Assembly (NCBI GenBank): GCA_011391695.1
Contig: JAABQB010000012.1
Coordinates: 1 to 64,000, forward strand
Length of the DNA: 64,000 nucleotides
Origin: Desulfobacteraceae bacterium
GTDB taxonomy: Bacteria > Desulfobacterota > Desulfobacteria > Desulfobacterales > RPRI01
Direction: 5' to 3'
A model generated the notes under the pieces. The model worked only from the letters and a program-made list of their open reading frames with translations. It was not told where the DNA came from and ran no database searches. Positions 1 through 8,629 of this stretch are shown here, piece after piece (the stretch's first letter is position 1; each line of letters starts with the position of its first letter). The position numbers were made by a program, and so were the translations under genes.

Positions 1-43
1 TGGATTTGCGGTTTCCGCTTAAGGCCAATTCGCATCTGGTAAG

Positions 44-2077
44 ATGAAAAAAAAAGACAGGATAAGCAGAATAAGAAATATCGGCATCATGGCTCATATT
101 GATGCCGGCAAGACAACCGTGACCGAGCGGATTCTTTATTATACCGGCCGTTCTCACAAAATGGGAGAGGTGCATGACGGCGAAGCCATTATGGACTGGA
201 TGCCGGATGAGCAGGAGCGGGGCATAACAATTACTTCTGCGGTTACAGCGTGTCAGTGGAAGGGGATCGATATACAACTGATCGATACACCGGGCCATGT
301 CGATTTTACCATGGAGGTTGAGCGGTCATTAAGAGTGCTTGATGGGGCAATAGGGGTTTTTTGCGCGGTCGGAGGTGTCGAACCCCAGTCTGAAACGGTC
401 TGGAGACAGGCTGACAAGTACCATGTTCCCAAGATAGCGTTTGTAAACAAGATGGACAGGATCGGCGCAAGTTTTTTCGGGGCTGTTGAAATGATGAAGG
501 AAAGGCTGCATGCCAACCCTCTTATTATCCAGCTTCCTGTCGGCTCGGAAGATGACTTTGCCGGTGTGATTGATCTTGTAGGAATGAAACAGATAATCTG
601 GGATAACGAAACTCTCGGTGCTACCTATACAGAAAGCGAGATTCCTTCCGGCCTTCTTGGCGAAGCTGAAAAATACCGGGAAAAACTTATCGAGGCGCTT
701 TCAGAGGTAGATGACGGAATAATGGAAGCCTACCTGTCTGAAACTGCAATAACAGATGAACAGCTTGTTTCTGCCATACGAAAGGGAACCGTGAGTCTTA
801 AACTCGTTCCTGTACTGTGCGGTTCAGCCTTAAGGAACAAAGGTATTCAGCCCCTGCTGGATGGTATTGCGAGCTTTCTTCCAAGCCCTCTTGATATTCC
901 TCCTGTTAAAGGCATACACCCTGAAACCGGGAGACCACTTGAATTCGAGACAAAGGACACCGGCCCGCTTGCAGCGCTGATATTCAAGGTTGCAATGATG
1001 GAAGGGCGCAAGCTTTCCTTTGTCAGGGTTTACAGCGGAACCCTTAAATCGGGAGTTGACGTATATAATCCTTTCCGGAAAATAAAGGAAAAACTTTCCA
1101 GGATATTGAGAATGCATGCCAACAAGAGGGACCGTATCGAAGAGGCCGGAGCAGGAAGCATTGTAGGTGTTGTCGGATTGAAAACCTCTTCAACAGGTGA
1201 AACGCTTTGTTCGGCTGAAAATCCCGTTTTGCTGGAAAAAATAGAGTTTTATGAGCCTGTTATCTCTATTGCAATTGAGCCTAAAACACACAGTGACCAG
1301 GAAAAGCTTGAAGAAGTTTTGTCAAAGTTCATTGATGAAGATCCGACATTAAGAGTCAGGAAGGATGAAGATACGGGACAGACTATTTTATCCGGGATGG
1401 GAGAGCTCCATCTCGAAATAATAATCAGCCGTATGACGCGGGAATTCAATACCATGGTAAATGTTGGAAGACCGCAGGTAGTTTACAGGGAAAGCATAAC
1501 ATGCGATTCAACCGGATCCGCTGTTTTTGACAGGGATATTGCCGGGCAGCGCCACTTCGGTGATGTGAGCCTCAAATTAAAGCCGCTTAAAAGAGGAAGC
1601 GGCAACAGGTTCAGGTCTGAATTGAAAGATAATATTATACCTCCCGCTTTTGTGCCTTTCATTGAAAAAGGAATAAACGAGGCTTTTGACAGCGGAACTG
1701 TTATGGGGTACCCGGTTGTTGATGTTGAGGCAGTTTTAACCGGTGGATCTTACCGGGAGTCTATCGGAACGGAGCTTGCCTACACGGTCAGCGCCGCCAT
1801 GGCCTGCAAGGACGCTTTCAGAAAAGGCGAACCCTTTCTGCTGGAGCCGATAATGGACGCAGAAATTTTTGTTCCTGATTCTTTTATGGGCGATGTTATC
1901 GGGGATTTAAGTTCCCGCGGCGGGAAAATCGGATCTATAACTTCAAAATCGGGCGTCCAGGTTATAAAGGCCATAGTCCCTCTTTCGCGAATGTTTGGTT
2001 ATTCAACTTCGCTGAGATCGGCAACGCAGGGCCGTGGGACTTTTACCATGCAGTTCTCCCACTTTGATAAGAACTAA
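44..2077 (+). CDS. fusA: Elongation factor G, second-type paralogue
   Basis: Translational GTPase that drives ribosomal translocation, or recycling in some paralogues, in the cytoplasm. The 677-residue protein shows the P-loop AHIDAGKT at residues 17-24, the switch I motif RGITI at 59-63, DTPGH at 81-85 and NKMD at 135-138, followed by the EF-G domains II-V. It is a little shorter than the usual 690-700 residues and lies away from rpsL/rpsG/tuf, so it is probably an additional EF-G (EF-G2 type) and not the str-operon copy; this is inference. The start ATG has only a weak purine stretch upstream. It is followed by an intergenic palindromic repeat and a convergent gene. Confidence 0.93.
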   Translation: MKKKDRISRIRNIGIMAHIDAGKTTVTERILYYTGRSHKMGEVHDGEAIMDWMPDEQERGITITSAVTACQWKGIDIQLIDTPGHVDFTMEVERSLRVLDGAIGVFCAVGGVEPQSETVWRQADKYHVPKIAFVNKMDRIGASFFGAVEMMKERLHANPLIIQLPVGSEDDFAGVIDLVGMKQIIWDNETLGATYTESEIPSGLLGEAEKYREKLIEALSEVDDGIMEAYLSETAITDEQLVSAIRKGTVSLKLVPVLCGSALRNKGIQPLLDGIASFLPSPLDIPPVKGIHPETGRPLEFETKDTGPLAALIFKVAMMEGRKLSFVRVYSGTLKSGVDVYNPFRKIKEKLSRILRMHANKRDRIEEAGAGSIVGVVGLKTSSTGETLCSAENPVLLEKIEFYEPVISIAIEPKTHSDQEKLEEVLSKFIDEDPTLRVRKDEDTGQTILSGMGELHLEIIISRMTREFNTMVNVGRPQVVYRESITCDSTGSAVFDRDIAGQRHFGDVSLKLKPLKRGSGNRFRSELKDNIIPPAFVPFIEKGINEAFDSGTVMGYPVVDVEAVLTGGSYRESIGTELAYTVSAAMACKDAFRKGEPFLLEPIMDAEIFVPDSFMGDVIGDLSSRGGKIGSITSKSGVQVIKAIVPLSRMFGYSTSLRSATQGRGTFTMQFSHFDKN

Positions 2078-2079
2078 AT

Positions 2080-2204
2080 GACGACTTCGTAAAAAATCCA
2101 TCTGCTGTGTTGCGCTGCATCCTTTGTCATTGCAGCGTACGAAAAGTACGCTTCATTCCTCAGGATTTGCGTGCCTTGCATCTGGAGCTTTTTACAAAGC
2201 CGTC
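2080..2204. repeat. Nested palindromic intergenic element
   Basis: The outer ends are imperfect inverted copies: GACGACTTCGTAAAAAATCCA on the left and the complement of GACGGCTTTGTAAAAAGCTCCA on the right. Inside lie two perfect stems: CGCTGCA/TGCAGCG around 2112-2137, and GCGTAC-GAAAA-GTACGC around 2136-2153. It begins 2 bp after the EF-G stop and separates two convergent genes, so it may also end transcription, although no long U-run follows. It may be a non-autonomous or REP-like element. Confidence 0.7.
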
Positions 2205-2234
2205 TGAAGACTGTTAGAAACTTCAGCCTTCAGC

Positions 2235-3713
2235 CTATCCCCCTTGATTTCTTGCAATTTGCGGGCGGCGGGGCAGAGGTCTTGTTTCAGGCTCTTTTTC
2301 TTTCTCTCTTTTTTCCTTCTTTTTTATATCTTTAAGCATTTCTTCTATTTTAATCTTTCTGCCCTGATCATCTGTCTCCTGCAATGCCTTACCGAGATGG
2401 AATCGGGCGTTTTTAATATCTTCCTTGATTGTGTAATATGAGCCGAGATAATAGTGAGCATCTGCTAAATTGCCGGCTTTCCCGCTTGTTTCACCAAGAA
2501 AATATAATGCCGGGATATAGTACGGGTACTTTTCGGTAATAGTTTTAAATATTTGTTCAGCCTCGGTCAGCCTCCCCGTTTCAGCCTTTATGCGTCCTGA
2601 AAAAAACAGGGCTTCCGGATCATCCGGAGCAAGGCTGATTGCGCCTTCAAGGGTCTTTTCCGCTTCCTTATAAAGGCCATCCTGAAAATATGTTTTGCCC
2701 AGCTCTCTTAATATATCAGGATCAAAGGCTTTTTTCTCCAGGGCTTTTTTGAAATGGTTTGCAGCATTTACCCTGTTCCCTGTTTTTGAAAGGATCAGTC
2801 CATATCTGTAATGTGCTATGGGATCATCGGGGTTATTTGTCACATCCTGTCCGAACAGCCTCAATATATTCTCATCGTTGCCGCATGTTACAATAAGCCT
2901 TGTATGCGCTTTATCAAAATTATCTCTCGAACTGGAGAATCTGTTTCCCGAACGTTCCAGACTCTTTTCTACCCGGGATCCCATGTAGGCTATACGTTCT
3001 TCCACGGCAGGATGTGTTGTCAGGTAGGCAGGAATCTCGGCCGAACTGAACCAGCGTTTGTCGCGAATTTTTTTCAGGATGGTAACGATTCCTTCTCCGC
3101 TGTATCCGGCTTTTTTAAGATAATCGAGGCCTATCTGGTCTGCCTGCATTTCATCCTCGCGGCTGTAAGAAAGAGAGAGTGACTGGCCGGCAGCCACAGA
3201 GCCTATTGTTAAAGCGTGCGAAGCTGCTTCAGCCCCGCCTTTTGCTCCAAGAAGTATACCTGCCGCCATTCCGGCGAGAGTGGCTATTTGAATTTTTTTT
3301 GATCTTTCAAACCTGTCTGAAAGATGACGGCATACTACATGGGAAATTTCATGTGCCATAATGCCTGCGAGTTCTTCTTCATCTTCCATTGCTTCAAAAA
3401 GACCGCTGTGAATAAATATATGGCCCCCGGGACCTGCAAATGCATTGTAATTTTCATTTTTGACAATATGAAACCGGTAGGCAAAAGGTTGTGGCGGGGC
3501 AGCGGCCAGTATTTTGCCGCCTGTATCGCTGACATACTTTATCAGAATCGGATCATCAATAAGTTCATAATGTTTTAAAACTGCCTTCATGAATTCGCGC
3601 GAAAGCTCTTCCTCCTCTTTTGCGGACATGCAAAAGGCCTCTCCTTGAAATAAAATACTTAAATATAAGGCTGTTATAATGTAAATTAGACTATGTCTGA
3701 TTATCGTTTTCAT
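2235..3713 (-). CDS. M48 family periplasmic metalloprotease with TPR repeats (BepA-like)
   Basis: Predicted zinc endopeptidase of the periplasm or outer membrane interface, resembling BepA/YfgC, which takes part in quality control of outer membrane proteins. The 492-residue protein has an N-terminal hydrophobic signal segment (about 8-28), the zinc motif HEISH at 121-125 and a third-ligand region SREDEMQAD near 184-192. About five TPR units follow from residue 290 to 460, and the tail is strongly charged and Lys/Glu/Pro rich. The domain order (M48 then TPR) matches the BepA family. It is divergent from parA, sharing a 64-bp spacer. Family assignment is firm; the exact substrate is inference. 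Confidence 0.9.
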   Translation of the reverse strand: MKTIIRHSLIYIITALYLSILFQGEAFCMSAKEEEELSREFMKAVLKHYELIDDPILIKYVSDTGGKILAAAPPQPFAYRFHIVKNENYNAFAGPGGHIFIHSGLFEAMEDEEELAGIMAHEISHVVCRHLSDRFERSKKIQIATLAGMAAGILLGAKGGAEAASHALTIGSVAAGQSLSLSYSREDEMQADQIGLDYLKKAGYSGEGIVTILKKIRDKRWFSSAEIPAYLTTHPAVEERIAYMGSRVEKSLERSGNRFSSSRDNFDKAHTRLIVTCGNDENILRLFGQDVTNNPDDPIAHYRYGLILSKTGNRVNAANHFKKALEKKAFDPDILRELGKTYFQDGLYKEAEKTLEGAISLAPDDPEALFFSGRIKAETGRLTEAEQIFKTITEKYPYYIPALYFLGETSGKAGNLADAHYYLGSYYTIKEDIKNARFHLGKALQETDDQGRKIKIEEMLKDIKKKEKREKEKEPETRPLPRRPQIARNQGG

Positions 3714-3777
3714 CGTGTCTGTTTTTTATTTATATGTTCTTTCCAAGCATCAAGTTTTATGTTAGAGATCTTGCATT

Positions 3778-4569
3778 ATGGCACATATTATAAGCATAGC
3801 CAACCAAAAAGGCGGAGTCGGAAAAACGACAACAGCGGTTAACTTATCGGCATCGCTGGCGATTTCAGAAAAAAGGACCCTCCTTGTTGACTGTGATCCC
3901 CAGGCTAATGCAACGACCGGGATAGGTGTCGACAAAACCGGCATTCAAAAGACACTTTACAACGGAATGCTTGGAGAATCAGATGTAAAAAGCATTATAG
4001 TCGATACGCAGATCGAATTTTTAAAAGTAATACCTTCAAATATTGAACTGATAGGTTTTGAAGTTGAAATGATGTCTCTTGCTGATCGGGAAAAAGTGCT
4101 GAAAAATCTTCTTGCCGGAATCCGGGATTCATTCGACTATATCATTCTGGATTGCCCACCGTCTTTAAGCCTTTTGACCGTGAATGCGCTTACGGCTTCC
4201 GATTCACTTCTGATTCCGCTTCAATGTGAATTTTATGCGTTGGAGGGACTTGGCCAGCTTCTGCACACAGTGAAGCGTATCAGGCAAAGCCTGAATCCGG
4301 GTCTTAAGATAGGGGGCATTCTTCTTACCATGTACGACAAGAGAACAAACCTTTCCATGCAGGTGGCCGAAGATGCGGAAAAACATTTCAGGAATCTGGT
4401 ATTTAAAACCATAATACATAGAAGCGTGCGGCTAGGCGAGGCGCCCAGCTTCGGGAAACCGATAATACTTTATGATGCCGCTTCGACGGGGGCCAGGAGC
4501 TACGTAAATCTTGCAAAAGAGATATTGGACGGTGCGGTTTCAAGACCATTTAAGAACGTACAGTTTTGA
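3778..4569 (+). CDS. parA: ParA/Soj family chromosome-partitioning ATPase
   Basis: Deviant Walker-A ATPase that binds DNA non-specifically and segregates ParB-bound origins. The 263 residues begin with the signature KGGVGKTT at 11-18, then DCDPQANAT near 39 and the Walker-B-like DCPPS. The short form without an N-terminal HTH is the Soj (chromosomal) type. parB follows directly: parA ends at 4569 and the best parB ATG is at 4590. The usual rsmG/mnmG neighbours are absent here. Confidence 0.95.
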   Translation: MAHIISIANQKGGVGKTTTAVNLSASLAISEKRTLLVDCDPQANATTGIGVDKTGIQKTLYNGMLGESDVKSIIVDTQIEFLKVIPSNIELIGFEVEMMSLADREKVLKNLLAGIRDSFDYIILDCPPSLSLLTVNALTASDSLLIPLQCEFYALEGLGQLLHTVKRIRQSLNPGLKIGGILLTMYDKRTNLSMQVAEDAEKHFRNLVFKTIIHRSVRLGEAPSFGKPIILYDAASTGARSYVNLAKEILDGAVSRPFKNVQF

Positions 4570-4589
4570 CACACATTCAGGGGAGTTGG

Positions 4590-5471
4590 ATGGAAAAAAA
4601 CTCGAGTTTAAAAGTCAGGAAAAAAATTGCTCTCGGAAAAGGGCTCGGCGCTCTTATTCCGGGTATTGATTCTGATGAGAAGGAGACGGGAAAGCATATC
4701 AGTTGCGATATAGGGCTCATAAGGCCCAATCAGTACCAGCCCAGGATCCGTTTTTCTGAAAAGGAGCTTGAAGCGCTTGCCCGGTCTATTGAGGAAAAGG
4801 GGGTTATCCAGCCCCTTCTTGTCAGAAAGGGCTCCGGGGATTTTGAGTTAATAGCAGGGGAAAGACGTCTCAGGGCGGCCAGGATGGCCGGTTTGTCAGA
4901 GGTTCCGGTTATAATTAAGGATGTGCCCGATTCCGAGATGCTTGAAATGTCGATAGTCGAGAATATACAGCGCGAAGACCTTAACCCGATTGAAGAAGCG
5001 GAAGCCTACCACCGCCTTATGACCGAGTTCAGCCTCACACAGGATGAGGCTTCAAAACGTGTGGGAAAGAGCAGGCCTTCGGTTGCCAATCTTCTGCGAC
5101 TGCGCCAGCTGCCTGAGCAGATAAAGGAGAGTATTTTAGACGGCACACTGAGCATGGGACATGCAAGAGCGCTGCTGGGAGCAGAAACGTCCGCCCAGCA
5201 GAAGACCGCATGGATGGCGGTAATATCAAAAGGCCTTTCTGTCAGGGAGACCGAAAACCTTGTGAAGCGCCTCAAGTCCAAAAAGGCGACCCTGGAAAAA
5301 CAGAAAAATTCTGATGATATATATTTTTCGAGTCTCCAGGAGGAACTGTCCCGCCATTTTGGAACGAAGATTGAAATCAAAAGGCATGGGAAAAAAGGAA
5401 AAATAGAGATTGAGTTTTACAGCAATGAAGATCTCGATCATCTGATCAGCCGCCTCAAGCGTGCGAAATAG
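4590..5471 (+). CDS. parB: ParB/Spo0J family centromere-binding CTPase
   Basis: Binds parS sites and spreads as a CTP-dependent clamp, and stimulates ParA. The 293-residue protein carries the N-terminal ParA-activating stretch GKGLGALIPG (16-25), the CTP-binding GERR motif at about 90-93, the ENIQRED motif, and an HTH region with SLTQDEASKRVGKSRPSVAN. An upstream in-frame TTG at 4566 overlaps parA. The ATG at 4590 is preferred because GGGGAG lies 4 bp upstream and the protein then begins as family members do. No parS-like 16-mer was seen nearby. Confidence 0.94.
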   Translation: MEKNSSLKVRKKIALGKGLGALIPGIDSDEKETGKHISCDIGLIRPNQYQPRIRFSEKELEALARSIEEKGVIQPLLVRKGSGDFELIAGERRLRAARMAGLSEVPVIIKDVPDSEMLEMSIVENIQREDLNPIEEAEAYHRLMTEFSLTQDEASKRVGKSRPSVANLLRLRQLPEQIKESILDGTLSMGHARALLGAETSAQQKTAWMAVISKGLSVRETENLVKRLKSKKATLEKQKNSDDIYFSSLQEELSRHFGTKIEIKRHGKKGKIEIEFYSNEDLDHLISRLKRAK

Positions 5472-5556
5472 TTGACGGAGTCGGAATCGCATTCTTGCAA
5501 AAGGCCGAAGCCCATTACCCCTGCCCGTATAGAAGATATCAAAAAGGGCTCATTAG

Positions 5557-6081
5557 ATGTCTCTTCATATAATAATTGACGGATACAATCTGATTCGCCA
5601 ATCCCCTTTATTAAGCTCTCTCGACCGGAGAGATATTCAGATCGGGAGAAGAGCGCTGCTCGACCTGCTTGCCTCCTATAAAACAATTAAACCGCACAGA
5701 ATTACAGTTGTCTTCGACGGTATAAGCGATTCCGTTTATTCATCGGCCAAAGAGAAGATAAAAGGGATTGAGGTGCGTTTTTCAAGGCGTCCGGACTCGG
5801 CGGATACGGTGATAAAAGAGCTGGCATCGGGTTACAGGGAAAAGGCTCTTATAGTTAGTTCCGATATGGATGTGGTCAGATTTGCCGAAGCAAAAGGCTC
5901 TGCCACGATCAGCTCTCCCCTGTTCGAGAATAAAATAAGGGCTGCGGCCTCATACTTTAAAAGTGCAGGAACGGAGAATGAGGAGGAGGAAGAAAGGCGG
6001 ACGGATACCAGAAAGAAAGGACCGGGGAGAAGGCTATCTAAAAAAAAGAGGCATAATGTCGCAAAAGCGGGGATGATTTGA
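5557..6081 (+). CDS. NYN (PIN-like) domain protein, YacP/Rae1-like
   Basis: Predicted RNase-fold protein of the YacP/DUF901 family, whose Bacillus member Rae1 cleaves mRNA on the ribosome. The 174 residues start with IIIDGYNLI, which supplies the first acidic residue D8 and the Asn of the NYN signature, followed by TVVFDG and LIVSSDMDVV with further acidic residues. The C-terminus, from about 140 on, is very rich in Glu and then Arg/Lys and is probably a disordered nucleic-acid-binding tail. It lies 85 bp after parB in the same direction. The function here is inferred only from the family. Confidence 0.8.
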   Translation: MSLHIIIDGYNLIRQSPLLSSLDRRDIQIGRRALLDLLASYKTIKPHRITVVFDGISDSVYSSAKEKIKGIEVRFSRRPDSADTVIKELASGYREKALIVSSDMDVVRFAEAKGSATISSPLFENKIRAAASYFKSAGTENEEEEERRTDTRKKGPGRRLSKKKRHNVAKAGMI

Positions 6082-6090
6082 TTGTTCCAG

Positions 6091-6110
6091 GGTTCAAGGA
6101 TTCAAGGGGT
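6091..6110. repeat. TTCAAGG-type word repeat
   Basis: GGTTCAAGGATTCAAGGGGT, one member of a dispersed intergenic string family (other copies at 17794, 22548, 26541, 43867 and 43953). It lies at the 5' edge of the aminotransferase gene, where the open frame would read through it if the TTG at 6082 were the start. Confidence 0.75.
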
Positions 6111-6144
6111 TAAGGTGGCAAGTGAAGGGAAAAGGATATCTGAT

Positions 6145-7431
6145 ATGACTCCCAAAGAAAAGGCCGATCGGGCCGATTCAAAAAAGCGCATTATGGAGCT
6201 TTTCAGAGATCATGTCTCTTCAGGCAAGGCGGAATTTTTCAAAAAATATGGAATGGATTTTGTCATGGGCCGCAGGGAAGGCCCTTTTCTTTGGGATATG
6301 GACGGGAGGAAGCGCCTTTTCAACCTCCACTGCAACGGGGGAGTATTCAACCTGGGGCACCGGAGCAGTGAGCTGATAAAACTTCTGAAAGAGAGCCTTG
6401 AAGAAGTTGATATAGGCAATCACCATCTTATCAGCAGGGAAAGAGCCGAACTTGCTTTTCTTGTTTCGCAGTTGATGCCCGGTAATCTTGATTATACCAT
6501 TTTCGGCGTCGGAGGCGGCGAGGCTGTCGATCTTGCGTTTAAAATCGCAAGAGCTTATACGGGCAAACCGAAAATTATATCTGTACGCGGCGGATATCAC
6601 GGGCATACCGGCCTTGCGATGGCGGCAGGAGATGAAAAATACAGATCTCCTTTCGGGCCTACTGCTTCCGGTTTTATCCAGGTTCCATTCGGTGATTCCG
6701 ATGCGCTTTTTGCGGCAGCCGGAAAGGATACGGCCGCCGTAATACTTGAAACCGTTCCTGCCACTCTCGGCATAGTTATTCCTCCTGCCGGTTATCTTGA
6801 ATCAGTACGGAAATTCTGCACCGGGAATAATATCATCCTCATCATGGATGAAGTCCAGACGGGGCTGGGGCGCACCGGCAGGTTATGGGGATTTGAACAT
6901 TTCGGTATTATCCCGGATATTGTTGTATTAGGAAAAGGCATGTCGGGCGGGATTTATCCCATCAGCGCCACGGTTATTGGAAAGCCGCTCGAATCGGTCT
7001 TCCATGCAGACCCTTTCATACACATTTCGACTTTCGGAGGATCGGAGATAGGATGCAGGGTTGCGCGCCGGGTTCTTCAAATTTCTTCCGCACCGGATTT
7101 TCTTGCACATGTAAACAGCCTGAGCCTGAAGTTTGAAGCCGGGGTCACAATGCTTATGAAAAAACATCCTGAGTATCTAAAAGGCTTCAGGCAGCTTGGC
7201 CTTATGATGGGTTTAAAACTTGCCGATGAAATTTCCGGCCCTGTTTTGACTAAAGCGGCATATGATAATGATCTGCTTATGCTCTATGCAAACAATGACC
7301 CCTCGGTTTGCCAGTTTCTTCCTCCGCTTGTTATGGAAGAGGAGCAGGTGGACTGGGTGATTGACAGGCTTGATAAGGCGCTTTATGCAGCTGAATCGAT
7401 GAGATCTTTTTTAATGCAAGGCGTAAAATGA
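6145..7431 (+). CDS. Class III PLP-dependent aminotransferase-fold enzyme
   Basis: PLP enzyme of the class III aminotransferase family (ornithine, GABA and glutamate-semialdehyde type, also including phospho-lyases). Motifs are GGYHGHTG near residue 150, MDEVQTGLGRTG near 234 (the Asp binds the pyridine nitrogen) and the PLP-lysine motif LGKGMSGG near K264. The frame is open from a TTG at 6082. The ATG at 6145 is chosen because AAAGGA lies 8 bp upstream and because the earlier part reads through a dispersed repeat; a GTG at 6115 is an alternative. It overlaps the next gene by 4 bp (ATGA), so the two products probably act together. The substrate cannot be told from sequence. Confidence 0.85.
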   Translation: MTPKEKADRADSKKRIMELFRDHVSSGKAEFFKKYGMDFVMGRREGPFLWDMDGRKRLFNLHCNGGVFNLGHRSSELIKLLKESLEEVDIGNHHLISRERAELAFLVSQLMPGNLDYTIFGVGGGEAVDLAFKIARAYTGKPKIISVRGGYHGHTGLAMAAGDEKYRSPFGPTASGFIQVPFGDSDALFAAAGKDTAAVILETVPATLGIVIPPAGYLESVRKFCTGNNIILIMDEVQTGLGRTGRLWGFEHFGIIPDIVVLGKGMSGGIYPISATVIGKPLESVFHADPFIHISTFGGSEIGCRVARRVLQISSAPDFLAHVNSLSLKFEAGVTMLMKKHPEYLKGFRQLGLMMGLKLADEISGPVLTKAAYDNDLLMLYANNDPSVCQFLPPLVMEEEQVDWVIDRLDKALYAAESMRSFLMQGVK

Positions 7432-8351
7432 TGAACATCGACTCTGATCTTCTTAAGAAATTTGAAGCCGGATTGAATCCGCAAAATCTCCAGGATTCGT
7501 CTGTCCCGGCCGTGATTCTCGGATTCGGTGAGATATCAACCGTTTTTCAGATAGGAGGATGTGCCGATATCGCATATAAAAGGATGCCTCTATTTAAAGG
7601 TATAGCCTCTGCCGAAAGATATTCGGGACAATTTCTTGAATATTGTAACCTGCTCGCCGAATCCGGACTTAATCTTCCTGAAAGCGGAACAGAAATAATT
7701 GCTCTTCCCGGCAGACCTGTTGTGCTCTATATCGCCCAGAAGATTCTTCCTCCCGAACGCTTTGCCCATAAACTTATCCATGTGCTGAATCCTGATGAGA
7801 CCGGGAAAATGATGGAAAAAATCCTCTCGCGGATCGAGCTTGTATGGAGCTTTAACAGGGAAAAGAGACCTCTCTTTGAGCTTTCGCTGGACGGCCAGCT
7901 TTCCAACTGGGTTTTTCCTGAAAACCTGTCGGGTGAATTATATTTTGTCGACACAAGCACACCTCTTTACAGAAAAAACGGAGTAGAACAGCTCGATCCG
8001 GAACTCCTGCTGCAAAGCGCTCCCGGATTCCTGCGCTGGATGCTGCGCCTCTTTTTTTTAGATGATGTCATGAACCGTTATTATGACAAACGCCAGGTCT
8101 GCATTGATCTTGCGGCAAATCTTTACAAGGAGCAGAAACCGGAACTGCTTCCCCTGACGGTTGAAATAATGAACGGCATGTTCTTTGCGAAAGAAAAACC
8201 TCTTTCCACAGGTGAGGTTGAAAAATATTACGGCACAGACAGGATGATATGGGCACTGTTTCTTGCTTTCCGGCGCATCGATATGTTTATCAAAACAAAA
8301 ATTATGATGAAAAGGTATGAATTCATATTGCCAGGGAAAATAAAACGATGA
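7428..8351 (+). CDS. Uncharacterised protein with kinase-like motifs (possibly DUF6206-like)
   Basis: I do not recognise this 307-residue protein with certainty. Its order of motifs resembles a diverged protein-kinase/aminoglycoside-phosphotransferase fold: a glycine-rich LGFGEISTVF at 31-40, a lysine in AYKRM (K51), a possible helix-C glutamate (E63), a hydrophobic strand VVLYIAQKIL at 98-107, a catalytic-loop-like DGQLSN (D155, N160) and a metal-binding-like Asp in YFVDTSTP (D175). No signal peptide is seen. It is translationally coupled (4-bp overlap) to the class III aminotransferase. Elsewhere, APH-type kinases pair with class III phospho-lyases (hydroxylysine and ethanolamine phosphate pathways), so a kinase/PLP pair is a reasonable but unproved idea. 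Confidence 0.6.
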   Translation: MMNIDSDLLKKFEAGLNPQNLQDSSVPAVILGFGEISTVFQIGGCADIAYKRMPLFKGIASAERYSGQFLEYCNLLAESGLNLPESGTEIIALPGRPVVLYIAQKILPPERFAHKLIHVLNPDETGKMMEKILSRIELVWSFNREKRPLFELSLDGQLSNWVFPENLSGELYFVDTSTPLYRKNGVEQLDPELLLQSAPGFLRWMLRLFFLDDVMNRYYDKRQVCIDLAANLYKEQKPELLPLTVEIMNGMFFAKEKPLSTGEVEKYYGTDRMIWALFLAFRRIDMFIKTKIMMKRYEFILPGKIKR

Positions 8352-8402
8352 GTTTTATGGTTTCATAAAAACATAATTACGCATGATTTATTATTATAGC
8401 AG

Positions 8403-8455
8403 TATGTTATAACATATTTTTTGTTCTTGACGTATATTTTTAATGGAATTACAAG
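8403..8455 (+). promoter_or_regulatory. Palindromic operator and candidate promoter of the ABC importer
   Basis: A perfect 14-bp palindrome TATGTTATAACATA lies at 8403-8416. It is followed by TTGACG at 8427-8432 and, after 17 bp, TACAAG at 8450-8455. The palindrome just upstream of the -35 suggests an activator or repressor site. The -10 match is only moderate. Confidence 0.4.
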
Positions 8456-8629
8456 TAATGACATACAAGCAAGGTCGCGCAGAGGCTGAATCAAAAATTT
8501 GAATGGTATAAAAAAGGTGCATCAATTCAAAAATGAAAGGAGGTTATGCCGAAAAAGGATTGTTGGCGAGTAAGCGAATTATAAGCTGAAAGAAGATATT
8601 TATGACAACATCACCATAAGGAGGTCAAA

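Noticed and set aside
3714-5556. Search for parS sites near parAB
   Set aside because: No 16-mer close to TGTTTCACGTGAAACA was seen, so no site is reported.
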